This document shows, in pieces, positions 45,201-58,491 of a stretch of DNA of 64,000 bases. Numbering within the stretch: the first letter of the stretch is position 1; every line of letters begins with the position of its first letter. Source of the DNA: Sipunculus nudus (taxonomy: Eukaryota; Annelida; Sipuncula; Golfingiida; Sipunculidae); the NCBI GenBank assembly GCA_026874595.1, contig CM049314.1:77542300-77606299 (forward strand), read 5' to 3'. A program made the translations under genes and the position numbers. The notes beneath the pieces are model-generated. The model ran no database searches and had not been told where the DNA came from. It was given only the letters and a program-made list of their open reading frames with translations.

Positions 45201-48200
45201 GACCAACTTCCACATAGATGATGCCATGTTAACACTCCTAAAATATGATCAACTAACACAAAGATGATGCCATGTTAACACTTCTAAAATATGACCAGCT
45301 AACACATAGATGATGCCATGTTAACACTCCTAAAATATAACCAGCTTCCACATAGATGATGCCATGTTAACACTCCTAAAATATGATCAACTAACACAAA
45401 GATGATGCCATGTTAACACTCCTTAAAAATGACAAGCTAACACATAGATGATGCCATGTTAACACTCCTAAAATATAACCAGCTTCCACATAGATGATGC
45501 CATGTTAACACTCCTAAAATATGATCAACTAACACAAAGATGATGCCATGTTAATACTCCTAAAATATGACCAGCTTCCTCATAGATGATGCCATGTTAA
45601 CACTCCTAAAATATGATCAACTAACACAAAGATGATGCCATGTTAACACTCCTAAAATATGACCAGCTAACACATAGATGATGCCATGTTAACACTCCTA
45701 AAATATGACCAGCTAACACAAAAATGATGCCATGTTAACACTCCTAAAATATAACCAGCTTCCACATAGATGATGCCATGTTAACACTCCTAAAATATAA
45801 CCAGCTTCCACATAGATGATACCATGGTAACACTCCTAAAATATGATCAACTAACACAATGATGATGCAATGTTAACACTCCTAAAATATGACAAACTTC
45901 CACATAGATGATGCAATGTTAACACTCCTAAATTATAACCAGCTTCCACATAGATGATGCCATGTTAACACTCCTAAAATAAAACCAGCTTACACATTGA
46001 TGATGCCATGTTAACACTCCTAAAATATGACTAGCTATCACACAGATGATGCAATGTTAACACTCCTAAAATTTGACCAGCTAACACATAGATGATGCCA
46101 TGTTAACACTCATAAAAAATGACAAGCTAACAAATAGATGATGCCATGTTGACACTTCTAAAATATAACCAGCTAACACATAGAGGATGCTATGTTAACA
46201 CTCCTAAAATATAACCAGCTTACACATAGATGATGCCATGTTAACACTCCTAAAATATAACCAGCTTCCACATAGATGATGCCATGTTAACACTCCTTAA
46301 ATATGACAAGCTAACACATAGATGATGCCATGTTTACACTCCTAAAATATGATCAACTAACAAAATGATAATGCAATGTTAACACTCCTAAAATATGACA
46401 AGCTAACACAAAGATGATGCCATGTTAACACTCCTAAAATATAACCAGCTTCCACATAGATGATGTCATGTTAACACTCCTTAAATATGATCAACTAACA
46501 CAAAGATGATGCCATGTTAATACTCCTAAAATATGATCAACTAACACAAAGATGATGCCATGTTAACACTCCTAAAAAATGACCAGCTAACACATAGATG
46601 ATGCCATGTTAACACTCCTAAAATATAACCAGCTTCCACATAGATGATGCCATGTTAACACTCCTAAAATATGATCAACTAACACAATGATGATGCCATG
46701 TTAACACTCCTAAAATATAACCAGCTTACACATAGATGATGCCATGTTAACTCTCCTAAAATATGACCAGCTAACAAAAAAATGATGCCATGTTAACACT
46801 CCTAAAATATAACCAGCTTCCACATAGATGATGCCATGTTAACACTCCTAAAATATAACCAGCTTCCACATAGATGATGCCATGGTAACACTCCTAAAAT
46901 ATGATCAACTAACACAATGATGATGCAATGTTAACACTCCTAAAATATGACAAACTTCCACATAGATGATGCAATGTTAACACTCCTAAAATATAACCAG
47001 CTTCCACATAGATGATGCCATGTTAACACTCCTAAAATAAAACCAGCTTACACATTGATGATGCCATGTTAACACTCCTAAAATATGACTAGCTATCACA
47101 CAGATGATGCCATGTTAACACTCCTAAAATTTGACCAGCTAACACATAGATGATGCCATGTTAACACTCCTAAAAAATGTTAAGCTAACACATAGATGAT
47201 GCCATGTAAACACTCATAAAATATAACCAGCTAACACATAGATGATGCCATGTTAACACTCTTAAAATATAACCAGCTTCCACATAGATGATGCCATGTT
47301 AACACTCCTAAAATATAACCAGCTAACACATAGATGATGCCATGTTAACACTCCTAAAATATAACCAGCTAACACATAGATGATGCCATGTTAACACTCT
47401 TAAAATATAACCAGCTTCCACATAGATGATGCCATGTTAACACTCCTAAAATATAACCAGCTTCCACATAGATGATGCCATGGTAACACTCCTAAAATAT
47501 GATCAACTAACACAATGATGATGCCATGTTAACACTCCTAAAATATGACCAACTTCCACATAGAAGATGCCATGTTAACACTCCTAAAATATAACCAGCT
47601 TACACATAGATGATGCCATGTAAACACTCCTAACATATGACCAGCTATCACACAGATGATGCCATGTTAACACTCCTAAAATTTGACTAGCTAACACACA
47701 GATGATGCCATGTTAAAACTCCTAAAATAAAACCAGCTTCCACATATATGATACCATGGTAACAATCCTAAAATATGATCAACTAACACAATGATGATGC
47801 CATGTTAACACTCCTAAAATATAACCAGCTAACACACAGATGATGCCATGTTAAAACTCCTAAAATATAACAAGCTATCACATAGAGGATGCCATGTTAA
47901 CACTCCTAAAATATAACCGGCTTCCACATGGATGATGCCATGTTTACACTCCTAAAATATGACAAGCTAACACATAGATGATGCCATGTTGACACTCCTA
48001 AAATATAACCAACTTCCACATAGAAGATGCCATGTTAAAATTCCTAAAATAAAACCAGCTTCCACATAGATGATGCCATGTTAACACTCCTAAAATATAA
48101 CCGGCTTCCACATAGATGATGCCATGTTAACACTCCTAAAATATAACCAGCTTCCACATAGATGATGCCATGATAACACTCCTAGAATATGACCAGCTAC

Positions 48201-51200
48201 CACACAGATGATGCCATGTTAACACTCCTAAAATATGACCAGCTAACACATAGATGATGCAATGTTAACACTCCTAAAATATGACCAGCTAACACATAGA
48301 TGATGCCATGTTAACACTCCTAAAATATGACCAGCTAACACAAAAATGATGCCATGTTAACACTCCTAAAATATGACCAGCTAACACATAGATGATGCCA
48401 TGTTAACACTCCTTAAATATGATCAACTAACACAAAGATGATGCCATGTTAACACTCCTAAAATATAACCAGCTTCCACATAGATGATGCCATATTAACA
48501 CTCCTGAAATATAACCAGCTTACACATAGATGATGCCATGATAACACTCCTAGAATATGACCAGCTACCACACAGATGATGCCATGTTAACACTCCTAAA
48601 ATATGACAAGCTAACACATAGATGATGCAAAGTTAACACTCCTAAAATATAACCAGCTTTCACATAGATGATGCCATGTTAACACTCATAAAATATGACA
48701 AGCTAACACATAGATGATGCCAAGTTAACACTCCCAAAATATAACTAGCTTTCACATAGACGATCCCATGTTAATACTCCTAAAATATAACCAGCTTTCA
48801 CATAGATGATGCCATGGTAACACTCCTAAAATATAACCAGCTTCCACATAGATGATGCCATGTAAACACTGCTAAAATATGACCAGCTAACACAAAAATG
48901 ATGCCATGTTAACACTCCTAAAATATGACCAGCTTCCACATAGATGATACCATGTTAACACTCCTAAAATATGATCAACTAACACAAAGATGATGCCATG
49001 TTAACTATCCTAAAATATGATCAACTAACACAAAGATGATGCCATGTTAACACTCATAAAATATGACCAGCTAACACATAGATGATGCCATGTTAACACT
49101 CCTAAAATATAACCAGCTTCCACATAAATGATGCCATGTTAACACTCCTAAAATATGATCATTTAACACAAAGATGATGCCATGTTAACACTCCTAAAAT
49201 ATGACAAGCTAACACATAGATGATGCCATGTTAACACTCCTAAAATATAACCAGCTTCCACATAGATGATGCCATGTAAACACTGCTAAAATATGACAAG
49301 CTAACACATAGATGATGCCATGTTAACACTCCTAAAATATAACCAGCTTCCACATAGATGATGCCATGTAAACACTGCTAAAATATGACCAGCTAACACA
49401 AAAATGATGCCATGTTAACACTCCTAAAATATGACCAGCTTCCACATAGATGATACCATGTTAACACTCCTAAAATATGATCAACTAACACAAAGATGAT
49501 GCCATGTTAACACTCCTAAAATATGATCAACTAACACAAAGATGATGCCATGTTAACACTCATAAAATATGACCAGCTAACACATAGATGATGCCATGTT
49601 AACACTCCTAAAATATAACCAGCTTCCACATAAATGATGCCATGTTAACACTCCTAAAATATGATCATTTAACACAAAGATGATGCCATGTTAACACTCC
49701 TAAAATATGACAAGCTAACACATAGATGATGCCATGTTAACACTCCTAAAATATAACCAGCTTCCACATAGATGATGCCATGTTAACACTCCTAAAATAT
49801 GATCAACTAACACAAAGATGATGCCATGTTAACACTCCTAAAATATGACAAGCTAACACATAGATGATGCCATGTTAACACTCCTAAAATATAACCAGCT
49901 TCCACATAGATGATGCCATGTTAACACTCCTTAAATATGATCAACTAACACAAAGATGATGCCATGTTAACACTCCTAAAATATGACAAGCTAACACATA
50001 GATGATGCCATGTTAACACTCCTAAAATAAAACCAGCTTCCACATAGATGATGCCATGGTAACACTCCTAAAATATGATCAACTAACACAATGATGATGC
50101 AATGTTAACACTCCTAAAATATGACAAACTTCCACATAGATGATGCAATGTTAACACTCCTAAAATATAACCAGCTTCCACATAGATGATGCCATGTTAA
50201 CACTCCTAAAATATGATCAACTAACACAAAGATGATGCCATGTTAACACTCCTAAAATATGACCAGCTAACACATAGATGATGCCATGTTAACACTCCTA
50301 AAATATAACCAGCTTCCACATAGATGATGCCATGTTAACACTCCTAAAATATGACCAACTAACACAAAGATGATGCCATGTTAACACTCCTTAAATATGA
50401 CAAGCTAACACATAGATGATGCCATGTTAACACTCCTAAAATATGATCAACTAACAAAATGATAATGCAATGTTAACACTCCTAAAATATGACAAGCTAA
50501 CACAAAGATGATGCCATGTTAACACTCCTAAAATATAACCAGCTTCCACATAGATGATGTCATGTTAACACTCCTTAAATATGATCAACTAACACAAAGA
50601 TGATGCCATGTTAATACTCCTAAAATATGATCAACTAACACAAAGATGATGCCATGTTAACACTCCTAAAATATGACCAGCTAACACATAGATGATGCAA
50701 TGTTAACACTCCTAAAAAATAACCAGCTTCCACATAGATGATGCCATGTTAACACTCCTAAAATATGATCAACTAACACAATGATGATGCCATGTTAACA
50801 CTCCTAAAATATGACCAACTTCCACATAGATGATGCCATGTTAACACTCCTAAAATATGATCAACTAACACAAAGATGATGCCATGTTAACACTCCTAAA
50901 ATATGACCAGCTAACACATAGATGATGCCATGTTAACACTCCTAAAATATAACCAGCTTCCACATAGATGATGCCATGTTAACACTCCTAAAATATGATC
51001 AACTAACACAAAGATGATGCCATGTTAATACTCCTAAAATATGACCAGCTTCCTCATAGATGATGCCATGTTAACACTCCTAAAATATGATCAACTAACA
51101 CAAAGATGATGCCATGTTAACACTCCTAAAATATGACCAGCTAACACATAGATGATGCCATGTTAACACTCCTAAAATATGACCAGCTAACACAAAAATG

Positions 51201-53876
51201 ATGCCATGTTAACACTCCTAAAATATAACCAGCTTCCACATAGATGATGCCATGTTAACACTCCTAAAATATAACCAGCTTCCACATAGATGATGCCATG
51301 GTAACACTCCTAAAATATGATCAACTAACACAATGATGATGCAATGTTAACACTCTTAAATATGACAAACTTCCACATAGATGATGCAATGTTAACACTC
51401 CTAAATTATAACCAGCTTCCACATAGATGATGCCATGTTAACACTCCTAAAATAAAACCAGCTTACACATTGATGATGCCATGTTAACACTCCTAAAATA
51501 TGACTAGCTATCACACAGATGATGCAATGTTAACACTCCTAAAATTTGACCAGCTAACACATAGATGATGCCATGTTAACACTCATAAAAAATGACAAGC
51601 TAACACATAGATGATGCCATGTTGACACTTCTAAAATATAACCAGCTAACACATAGATGATGCTATGTTAACACTCCTAAAATATAACCAGCTTACACAT
51701 AGATGATGCCATGTTAACACTCCTAAAATATAACCAGCTTCCACATAGATGATGCCATGTTAACACTCCTTAAATATGACAAGCTAACACATAGATGATG
51801 CCATGTTTACACTCCTAAAATATGATCAACTAACAAAATGATAATGCAATGTTAACACTCCTAAAATATGACAAGCTAACACAAAGATGATGCCATGTTA
51901 ACACTCCTAAAATATAACCAGCTTCCACATAGATGATGTCATGTTAACACTCCTTAAATATGATCAACTAACACAAAGATGATGCCATGTTAATACTCCT
52001 AAAATATGATCAACTAACACAAAGATGATGCCATGTTAACACTCCTAAAATATGACCAGCTAACACATAGATGATGCCATGTTAACACTCCTAAAATATA
52101 ACCAGCTTCCACATAGATGATGCCATGTTAACACTCCTAAAATATGATCAACTAACACAATGATGATGCCATGTTAACACTCCTAAAATATAACCAGCTT
52201 ACACATAGATGATGCCATGTTAACACTCCTAAAATATGACCAGCTAACAAAAAAATGATGCCATGTTAACACTCCTAAAATATAACCAGCTTCCACATAG
52301 ATGATGCCATGTTAACACTCCTAAAATATAACCAGCTTCCACATAGATGATGCCATGGTAACACTCCTAAAATATGATCAACTAACACAATGATGATGCA
52401 ATGTTAACACTCCTAAAATATGACAAACTTCCACATAGATGATGCAATGTTAACACTCCTAAGATATAACCAGCTTCCACATAGATGATGCCATGTTAAC
52501 ACTCCTAAAATAAAACCAGCTTACACATTGATGATGCCATGTTAACACTCCTAAAATATGACTAGCTATCACACAGATGATGCCATGTTAACACTCCTAA
52601 AATTTGACCAGCTAACACATAGATGATGCCATGTTAACACTCCTAAAATATGACCAGCTAAAACAAAAATGATGCCATGTTAACACTCCTAAAAAATGAC
52701 AAGCTAACACATAGATGATGCCATGTTAACACTCCTAAAATATAACCAGCTAACACATAGATGATGCCATGTTAACACTCTTAAAATATAACCAGCTTCC
52801 ACATAGATGATGCCATGTTAACACTCCTAAAATATAACCAGCTTCCACATAGATGATGCCATGGTAACACTCCTAAAATATGATCAACTAACACAATGAT
52901 GATGCCATGTTAACACTCCTAAAATATGACCAACTTCCACATAGAAGATGCCATGTTAACACTCCTAAAATATAACCAGCTTACACATAGATGATGCCAT
53001 GTAAACACTCCTAACATATGACCAGCTATCACACAGATGATGACATGTTAACACTCCTAAAATTTGACTAGCTAACACACAGATGATGCCATGTTAAAAC
53101 TCCTAAAGTAAAACCAGCTTCCACATATATGATACCATGGTAACAATCCTAAAATATGATCAACTAACACAATGATGATGCCATGTTAACACTCCTAAAA
53201 TATAACCAGCTAACACACAGATGATGCCATGTTAAAACTCCTAAAATATAACAAGCTATCACATAGAGGATGCCATGTTAACACTCCTAAAATATAACCG
53301 GCTTCCACATGGATGATGCCATGTTAAAACTCCTAAAATATAACAAGCTATCACATAGAGGATGCCATGTTAACACTCCTAAAATATAACCGGCTTCCAC
53401 ATGGATGATGCCATGTTTACACTCCTAAAATATGACAAGCTAACACATAGATGATGCCATGTTGACACTCCTAAAATATAACCAACTTCCACATAGAAGA
53501 TGCCATGTTAAAATTCCTAAAATAAAACCAGCTTCCACATAGATGATGCCATGTTAACACTCCTAAAATATAACCGGCTTCCACATAGATGATGCATGTT
53601 AACACTCCTAAAATATAACCAGCTTACACAAAGATGATGTCATGTTAACACTTCTAAAATATGACAAGCTAACACACAGATGATGCCATGTTAACACTCC
53701 TTAAATATGACCAGCTAACACATAGATGAGGGCATGTTAACACTTCTTAAATATAACTAGCTTTTATATAGATGTCGCCAAGTTAACACTCCTGAAACAT
53801 GATCGGCATACAGATATATAAGATATAACCATGATAACACTACCAAAATATGACCAGTTTACATATAGATGATGCA
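42228..53876. repeat. 46-bp satellite/minisatellite array, about 250 copies
   Basis: The monomer is 46 bp, near GTTAACACTCCTAAAATATG then accagctaacacatagatgatgccat. The length of 11,649 bp gives about 253 monomers. Recurrent variants differ mainly after the AAATAT word: aaccagcttccacatag, gatcaactaacacaaag, gaccagctaacacatag and gacaagctaacacatag. Runs of variants recur as longer periods. On a larger scale, about 43.1-48.1 kb reappears at about 48.2-53.6 kb: landmark pairs are offset by 5060, 5612, 5474 and 5473 bp, all 46n or one base less. The array has stops in all frames and contiguous repeats without spacers, so it is neither coding nor CRISPR. Each monomer contains the palindrome TGTTAACA. 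Edge monomers are the most diverged, as expected of arrays homogenised from the inside. Confidence 0.97.
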
Positions 53877-54038
53877 GGGACAAGCAGGAATTGTTGAAAC
53901 ATAAACTTAAGATTTTTTTCCAATTCAAAGAATTCATATTATCTCGATAAATATTCTAGTTATATCAGAAATATAAGAAAGACGGGTACAAAAAAATACA
54001 TCAGCATTAAAAGGGATTATTGTGCAACGAATAAGTAT

Positions 54039-54181
54039 TGTTACGGGGTGCATATAAAAAAGGACCGACGTGCCTCGCTAGAGGAGCTGGCTTTGTTAGC
54101 GAAGCGTCTGTGTGCCAACGACATGGGTTCGAATCCTGGATCGGCCCAGTATTTTCTCCTGAGCAGTTTGTCTTCGTAACA
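54039..54181 (+). mobile_element. Solo terminal repeat of the tRNA-like miniature LTR element
   Basis: Fossil, 143 bp, TGTTACGGGG to TTCGTAACA. Exact 4-bp duplications GTAT (54,035-54,038 and 54,182-54,185) flank it. It contains TAGCGAAGCG (A-box-like) and a perfect B box GGGTTCGAATCC near 54,126, and a TATA-like tataaaaaa near its start. It belongs with the elements at 30.3 and 37.95 kb; as a single repeat it is a solo LTR. The 83-residue plus frame at 54,038-54,289 is this repeat read through and is not a gene. Confidence 0.75.
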
Positions 54182-54429
54182 GTATCATTAACGCCATCGT
54201 TACCTTTAGCTTTTCAGAGTGATGCACGAGTAAGACTGAATTTACTCGGCCAGTATTTCTGGTATGGTTCTATAAAGCAGTTTTCATAAAGTAATATATG
54301 AATAACAGATCATTTTTCAAACATCGCTTATGATATTACAACCGATTCCTGCCATTAACATTAGAATGTCACTTGCATATGCTGCTTTCTAGGACCCTTT
54401 AAACAAATATGAACTTAAATTTTTTTTTT

Positions 54430-54660
54430 TTTTCAAAACAGGTCGACACGAACAGGCACATTAAACAGCGATGAGCCCTGACGTTTCAATTTTGCTGTGT
54501 CATCAATATCAGAGGGGTCTTCCAGGTACATTCTGCTGTCGGAAAAGGGAGTGACGTTTGCAATAATGTGCGCTGTACACGTCTCCACGTGTTCTGTGGT
54601 AAATAAGAAATTCATCCTACACGACGTCTCATACGTTACCAAGATCTTATAATTTAATCA
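54430..54660 (-). CDS. Candidate terminal exon, unassigned (third copy of the A/B tail)
   Basis: An open minus-strand segment ends with a TGA at about 54,433 and is open up to about 54,657. It reads through TSCRMNFLFTTEHVETCTAH, IIANVTPFSDSRMYLEDPSD and IDDTAKLKRQGSSLFNVPVR. The composition is protein-like, with two Cys and a possible N-glycosylation site (NVT). Degenerate counterparts lie at 28.5 and 37.6 kb, where only the last part remains. The flanking sequence (gataacgtgag, ggcgccaaacggat near 54,760-54,810) also matches the A and B tails, so this is a third copy of that region beyond the satellite. No clear splice acceptor or family match; it may be chance. Confidence 0.28.
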
Positions 54661-54850
54661 AATCTGATAACCGGATTCTTTATGGTCATTTTGCTCAAGC
54701 CAAAATGGAGAAAAACATTTATCATCACACAACATTTCATCTGCATACGTAAGATAATTTGATAACGTGAGTGTCGGGAGCTTAAGGAAAGTCTCAGGCG
54801 CCAAACGGATATGATTTAATAAAATAATCTATATAATCAAGACGGGGTGT
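54660..54850. repeat. Third copy of the block A/B tail
   Basis: ataacgtgagtgtcgggagc, then aggcgccaaacggatatgat, match 28.77-28.85 and 37.85-37.91 kb in order and spacing. This shows that the duplicated cluster extends on both sides of the satellite array. Confidence 0.5.
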
Positions 54851-56332
54851 CCCCAGTCAAGCTGTCTGGAAAATAAATCCACTCCAAGCTGTGCTCCGAT
54901 TTACTATGAACCATGAATGTTATATGACTGAGTCAAGGTAGTGTTATGCTGAAGGCGCTGAATCCGTCCTTTTTCAATAAGAATGCGCTCTCTCGAGATA
55001 AGGGGTGAATGGGTACTGGTCATGGGCAGGCAAAGAACGAATAACCTTCAAGCGCCTGCAATATTTATTTAGGGTGTATTTTATTTGAGGATGCTGAGAA
55101 ATGTTACAAGAATGGACAGGTCGGAAAGACCCTGATCTTACGTGTAAAGTTGGATGAGACTGATATCATCGAAGATATCAGACTATAATCTACATTTTTA
55201 ACTTGTTTTTAATTCCCTTCCTTGTTTGAAGCGTACGTACCTGTCAGCTTCAATCACAGCTCGGAGGACGACAGACAACGAAGGACAATATCCGCTGTCA
55301 GTCTCGCAACTTGAATAAATCATCACATCCGAAGCCCTTTACTGTATGATATACAAGAACTGTTGCCTTTGTAGGTATTTTCGTATGGGAATATTCACAA
55401 TTGGTCTTTAGGTCTTTTAAGTCCTCTTTATTGTTTTCTTCTTTTTGTTACATATACGTAGAAGTATCACCATTCCCACCAAGCGCCGTTTATAGCAGGC
55501 AGTGTTACATGTATCAAAATAGAACTTTAAAGTATAAAAGGAATTTGACTAAATCTCGTTTGACCACATTATAAGTGACATTTAATCCTCACGAAAAGAC
55601 TCCCTTTTTGTTATATTTAAATTTTCAGATTCAAACAAATCACACACCGTATATGCATAACTTTGCTTTTTACGATACTGAATTTTGGAAATACAAATGC
55701 TTAACCGGTTGGAAACTTTTTTAAACATTATTAACGTTGGATTTGGAAGCATAAAGCATCCGTTTGCATGTAGGTTAATGTTTCCTATTGTTCTATAACC
55801 CCTTTGAAATAAATGAACACATGTCCTCTGCGACATATAAAAAATTTTAGCGCACTTCATAACTTGACTTCTATCTGGACACTTCCTTACCCGATCGGAG
55901 ATCTGTTGTTTGGGGGGCGATTTTCCATCTTAAATAACGCATTACTAGTTGTGAGTGACGAGGTTGTAATCAAAGTCTTTGTATAATGGGTCTAATTGTA
56001 GTCTAAATATTATAAAAGGCAGTATTTAAAATATTTGAAGGATGATTTACTTATTATAAGACATAAACACGACCGTTAATTTTAATTCAACATAGTTGAC
56101 AGAGTATTGTACACGTTAGGATTATCTCCCCCATTAAAAACTTATCAGGGGGCAGTGTAACCGGCTAGGGATTTATGAGCATGTGCTGAACACATGAACA
56201 AATATGACAATAATATATGGTTACGTGGTCAGAATGAGGAGTTGTTTAATGCAGTGTTCAACGACTCAGGTATGCGGAATACAAGTATTTTCTTTTCTAA
56301 TATATTTTTCGTGTATTAGGCCAAAAAATATA
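54850..56332. other. No supported gene
   Basis: Intergenic AT-rich sequence. The longest frame, 92 residues on the minus strand at 55,582-55,860 (starts MKCAKIFYMSQRTC), has no domain I recognise and no promoter or splice signal in support. Nothing else stands out. Confidence 0.4.
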
Positions 56333-56573
56333 AAAGGTATGGTTCTCAGGCACCGCCCGCGTCAATTTTGACCCCCCCCCCCCGCATCAAAACTTTTTAT
56401 TTTGCTTTTTATCTTTCAAGAAGATAAATAATACATTTTATGTAGTGCTTTTACCTGTTTAGCAAAAATATTTGTTATTCTCATTTTTATCGCAAAACTC
56501 AAAAAAGGTCAAAAATAAAATACCGCCTGCCCGCACCGATTTCTGATAAAAAGTGCCTGAGAACCATACCTTT
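56333..56573. mobile_element. 241-bp MITE with 21-bp inverted ends
   Basis: The ends AAAGGTATGGTTCTCAGGCA and the exact complement at 56,553-56,573 bound a 241-bp element. The inside holds a run of 13-14 C (near 56,375), an aattttgac palindrome and AT-rich sequence; no coding capacity. No convincing target duplication is visible, so the superfamily is open. Perfect ends suggest a fairly recent insertion. Confidence 0.8.
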
Positions 56574-57103
56574 CAATTCGATATCTTTTGTTTTTAAATA
56601 TATGTTTATCTTGAATACTATAAATTTCAAGCTTCTGTTAAATGAAACCAAATGCAAAATAAAACAGTGAAGGGTACACTGCTATTATTTAACCTATCAA
56701 GTCATTTTCAGCGTCGGGTGCCAGTCAAATAAAACACCCCTAGGAGCGAGGCAATAAACGGTAGTTAAAGGTCCCGTTATATTGGATTTATTGTTTGCTT
56801 CGTTACCAGGAAGACATCCACAGACAACAAACAAGAAAGCTATGGGTGCCAGGGGAAGCATACGTTTTTCTTGTCCTGACTAACAGCTATTTAGTTGTTC
56901 TCTTGGCCTACGGTTCCGACCGACCAAGCTACATGATAAGGGCCATGTACTGATGTTCTATGGTTCATTGTGCCGGGGTATCACGCTGTAACACCAGTAA
57001 ACATACATCAAAACCCGAGCCTGGCTGTCTGTATGTACGTAAAAACGGCCGCAAGGGGGACCTTAACTACCTGCAAATATCTCTCACTCTCCCTTTCCTC
57101 CCT

Positions 57104-57106
<3 letters not shown>
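56574..57106. other. No gene seen
   Basis: Intergenic sequence. The 68-residue plus frame at 56,960-57,166 runs into a TC microsatellite and is not credible. Confidence 0.4.

Positions 57107-57134
<28 letters not shown>
57107..57134. repeat. (TC)n microsatellite
   Basis: TC dinucleotide run of about 14 units. Confidence 0.95.
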
Positions 57135-57136
<2 letters not shown>

Positions 57137-57201
57137 ATGACACATACATATACATGTACTGTATAGATATACTAACGTTTACGTAAAAGTGTATATATTT
57201 A

Positions 57202-57202
57202 C

Positions 57203-57242
<40 letters not shown>

Positions 57243-57243
57243 A
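57202..57243. repeat. (AT)n(GT)n microsatellite
   Basis: AT run passing into a GT run. Confidence 0.95.
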
Positions 57244-57838
57244 TGAATGTAAATAGGTGCAACATTCTTATCAATATACTTGTAATAGGAGTAACCTCGC
57301 CTGTTACCATGTTGCGACGAGATCAGATCATAATTTTTCCTCACAATCACATTATTAATTAAAAGTTACTTTGTTTATTTTAGTTTTGCCAAAAGTGCGA
57401 GGGTAAAATATTTTATGACAAAACAATGACATTGCATTTGGAAATATCGGCCAAGACAATAATGTGAAGGGAACAATGCTAAAGATTATGTTAATATGCC
57501 ATTATTTATGTCTTATATTATTCCTCTTATTTACCTGTCAAATTTATCGACACTGTTTTATAATATTGGATTTACCCACATGTCATCGTGTACCAAATTA
57601 CAGGTCAGACTATACTATCAATGTGAGCACTATATATAGAATAGAGAAACAAATATGACATCTACCAATTAAAATCAAAACGGTTGCATGAGCCAGACCA
57701 TTTGGATAAAATGGCCCTGGTCTATGACCGGAAGGTAGTCGTGAGTATAATTATGTTATGGGGCTATTGGTGCGGACCCGCTTCGAGAAAATCAAACTAG
57801 TGTTTATCAGGCGTATGGCCTGTACACTTGGCTATATG

Positions 57839-57843
57839 GAAGT
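57839..57843. repeat. 5-bp direct repeat flanking foldback element, left
   Basis: GAAGT, repeated at 59,456-59,460. Confidence 0.75.
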
Positions 57844-58406
57844 TGTTACAACCCATAATGTAATAACCGGCCAATAATGTAATAACGGCCCATATTGTAA
57901 TAATAACGACCCATAATGTAATAATCATACCCTGCCCATATTGTAATAAAACTGGCCCATACTGTAATAACGGCCCATAATGTAATAAAAAACGGCCCAT
58001 ATTGTAATAACGGCCCATATTGTAATAAAAACGACCCATAATGTAATAATCATACCCTACCCATATTGTAATACAACGGGAAGTGGGAAAAACGACCCAT
58101 ATTGTAATAACATATTTATATTGTAATAACATATGTTTAAGCTCAAGAATGACAGGGCACACGCTTAGTGTCATTTACATAATATCCTGCCCCCTAGCAT
58201 ACCCTGTCCATGAACCTGTTACTAACCTTAATGAAACCATGGTTCACAATTGAATAAAAAGATCATATTTTCATACACTAAAATATAACGTATAATAATA
58301 ATAATAATATAATAATAATTATCATTATTTCATTAATAATAATATATATATACATATATATACACGTATATATAACAGTTTTCATAGTACCCATGTATGC
58401 ATATTA

Positions 58407-58491
58407 GCGCCCCCCCCCTACAACTTTCGAATTTCTAGATCCGCCACTAATCATGGCCCCCTGCCCTCCCACAAACCTGGTTACGCCCCTG
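58407..58491 (-). mobile_element. One-ended hAT-like terminus inside foldback element
   Basis: On the minus strand it begins CAGGGGCGTAACCAGG and goes on with gtggcggatctagaaattcg then a run of G (9 C on the plus strand at 58,410-58,419). This is a terminus type widespread in marine invertebrates, to my knowledge. The opposite end was not found, so size and superfamily are uncertain. Confidence 0.35.

Noticed and set aside
42228-53876. CRISPR-like array
   Set aside because: Repeats are contiguous 46-bp monomers without unique spacers, in a eukaryotic context; it is a satellite.
54100-54150. True tRNA gene at the B box GGGTTCGAATCC
   Set aside because: The A-B spacing and surrounding stems do not give a clean cloverleaf, and the sequence is part of a mobile repeat bounded by target duplications.
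54038-54289. 83-residue frame at the 54-kb miniature LTR
   Set aside because: It is the tRNA-like terminal repeat read through; no protein features.
55582-55860. 92-residue minus frame as a gene
   Set aside because: No recognisable motif and no supporting signals; kept only as a remark in the region entry.
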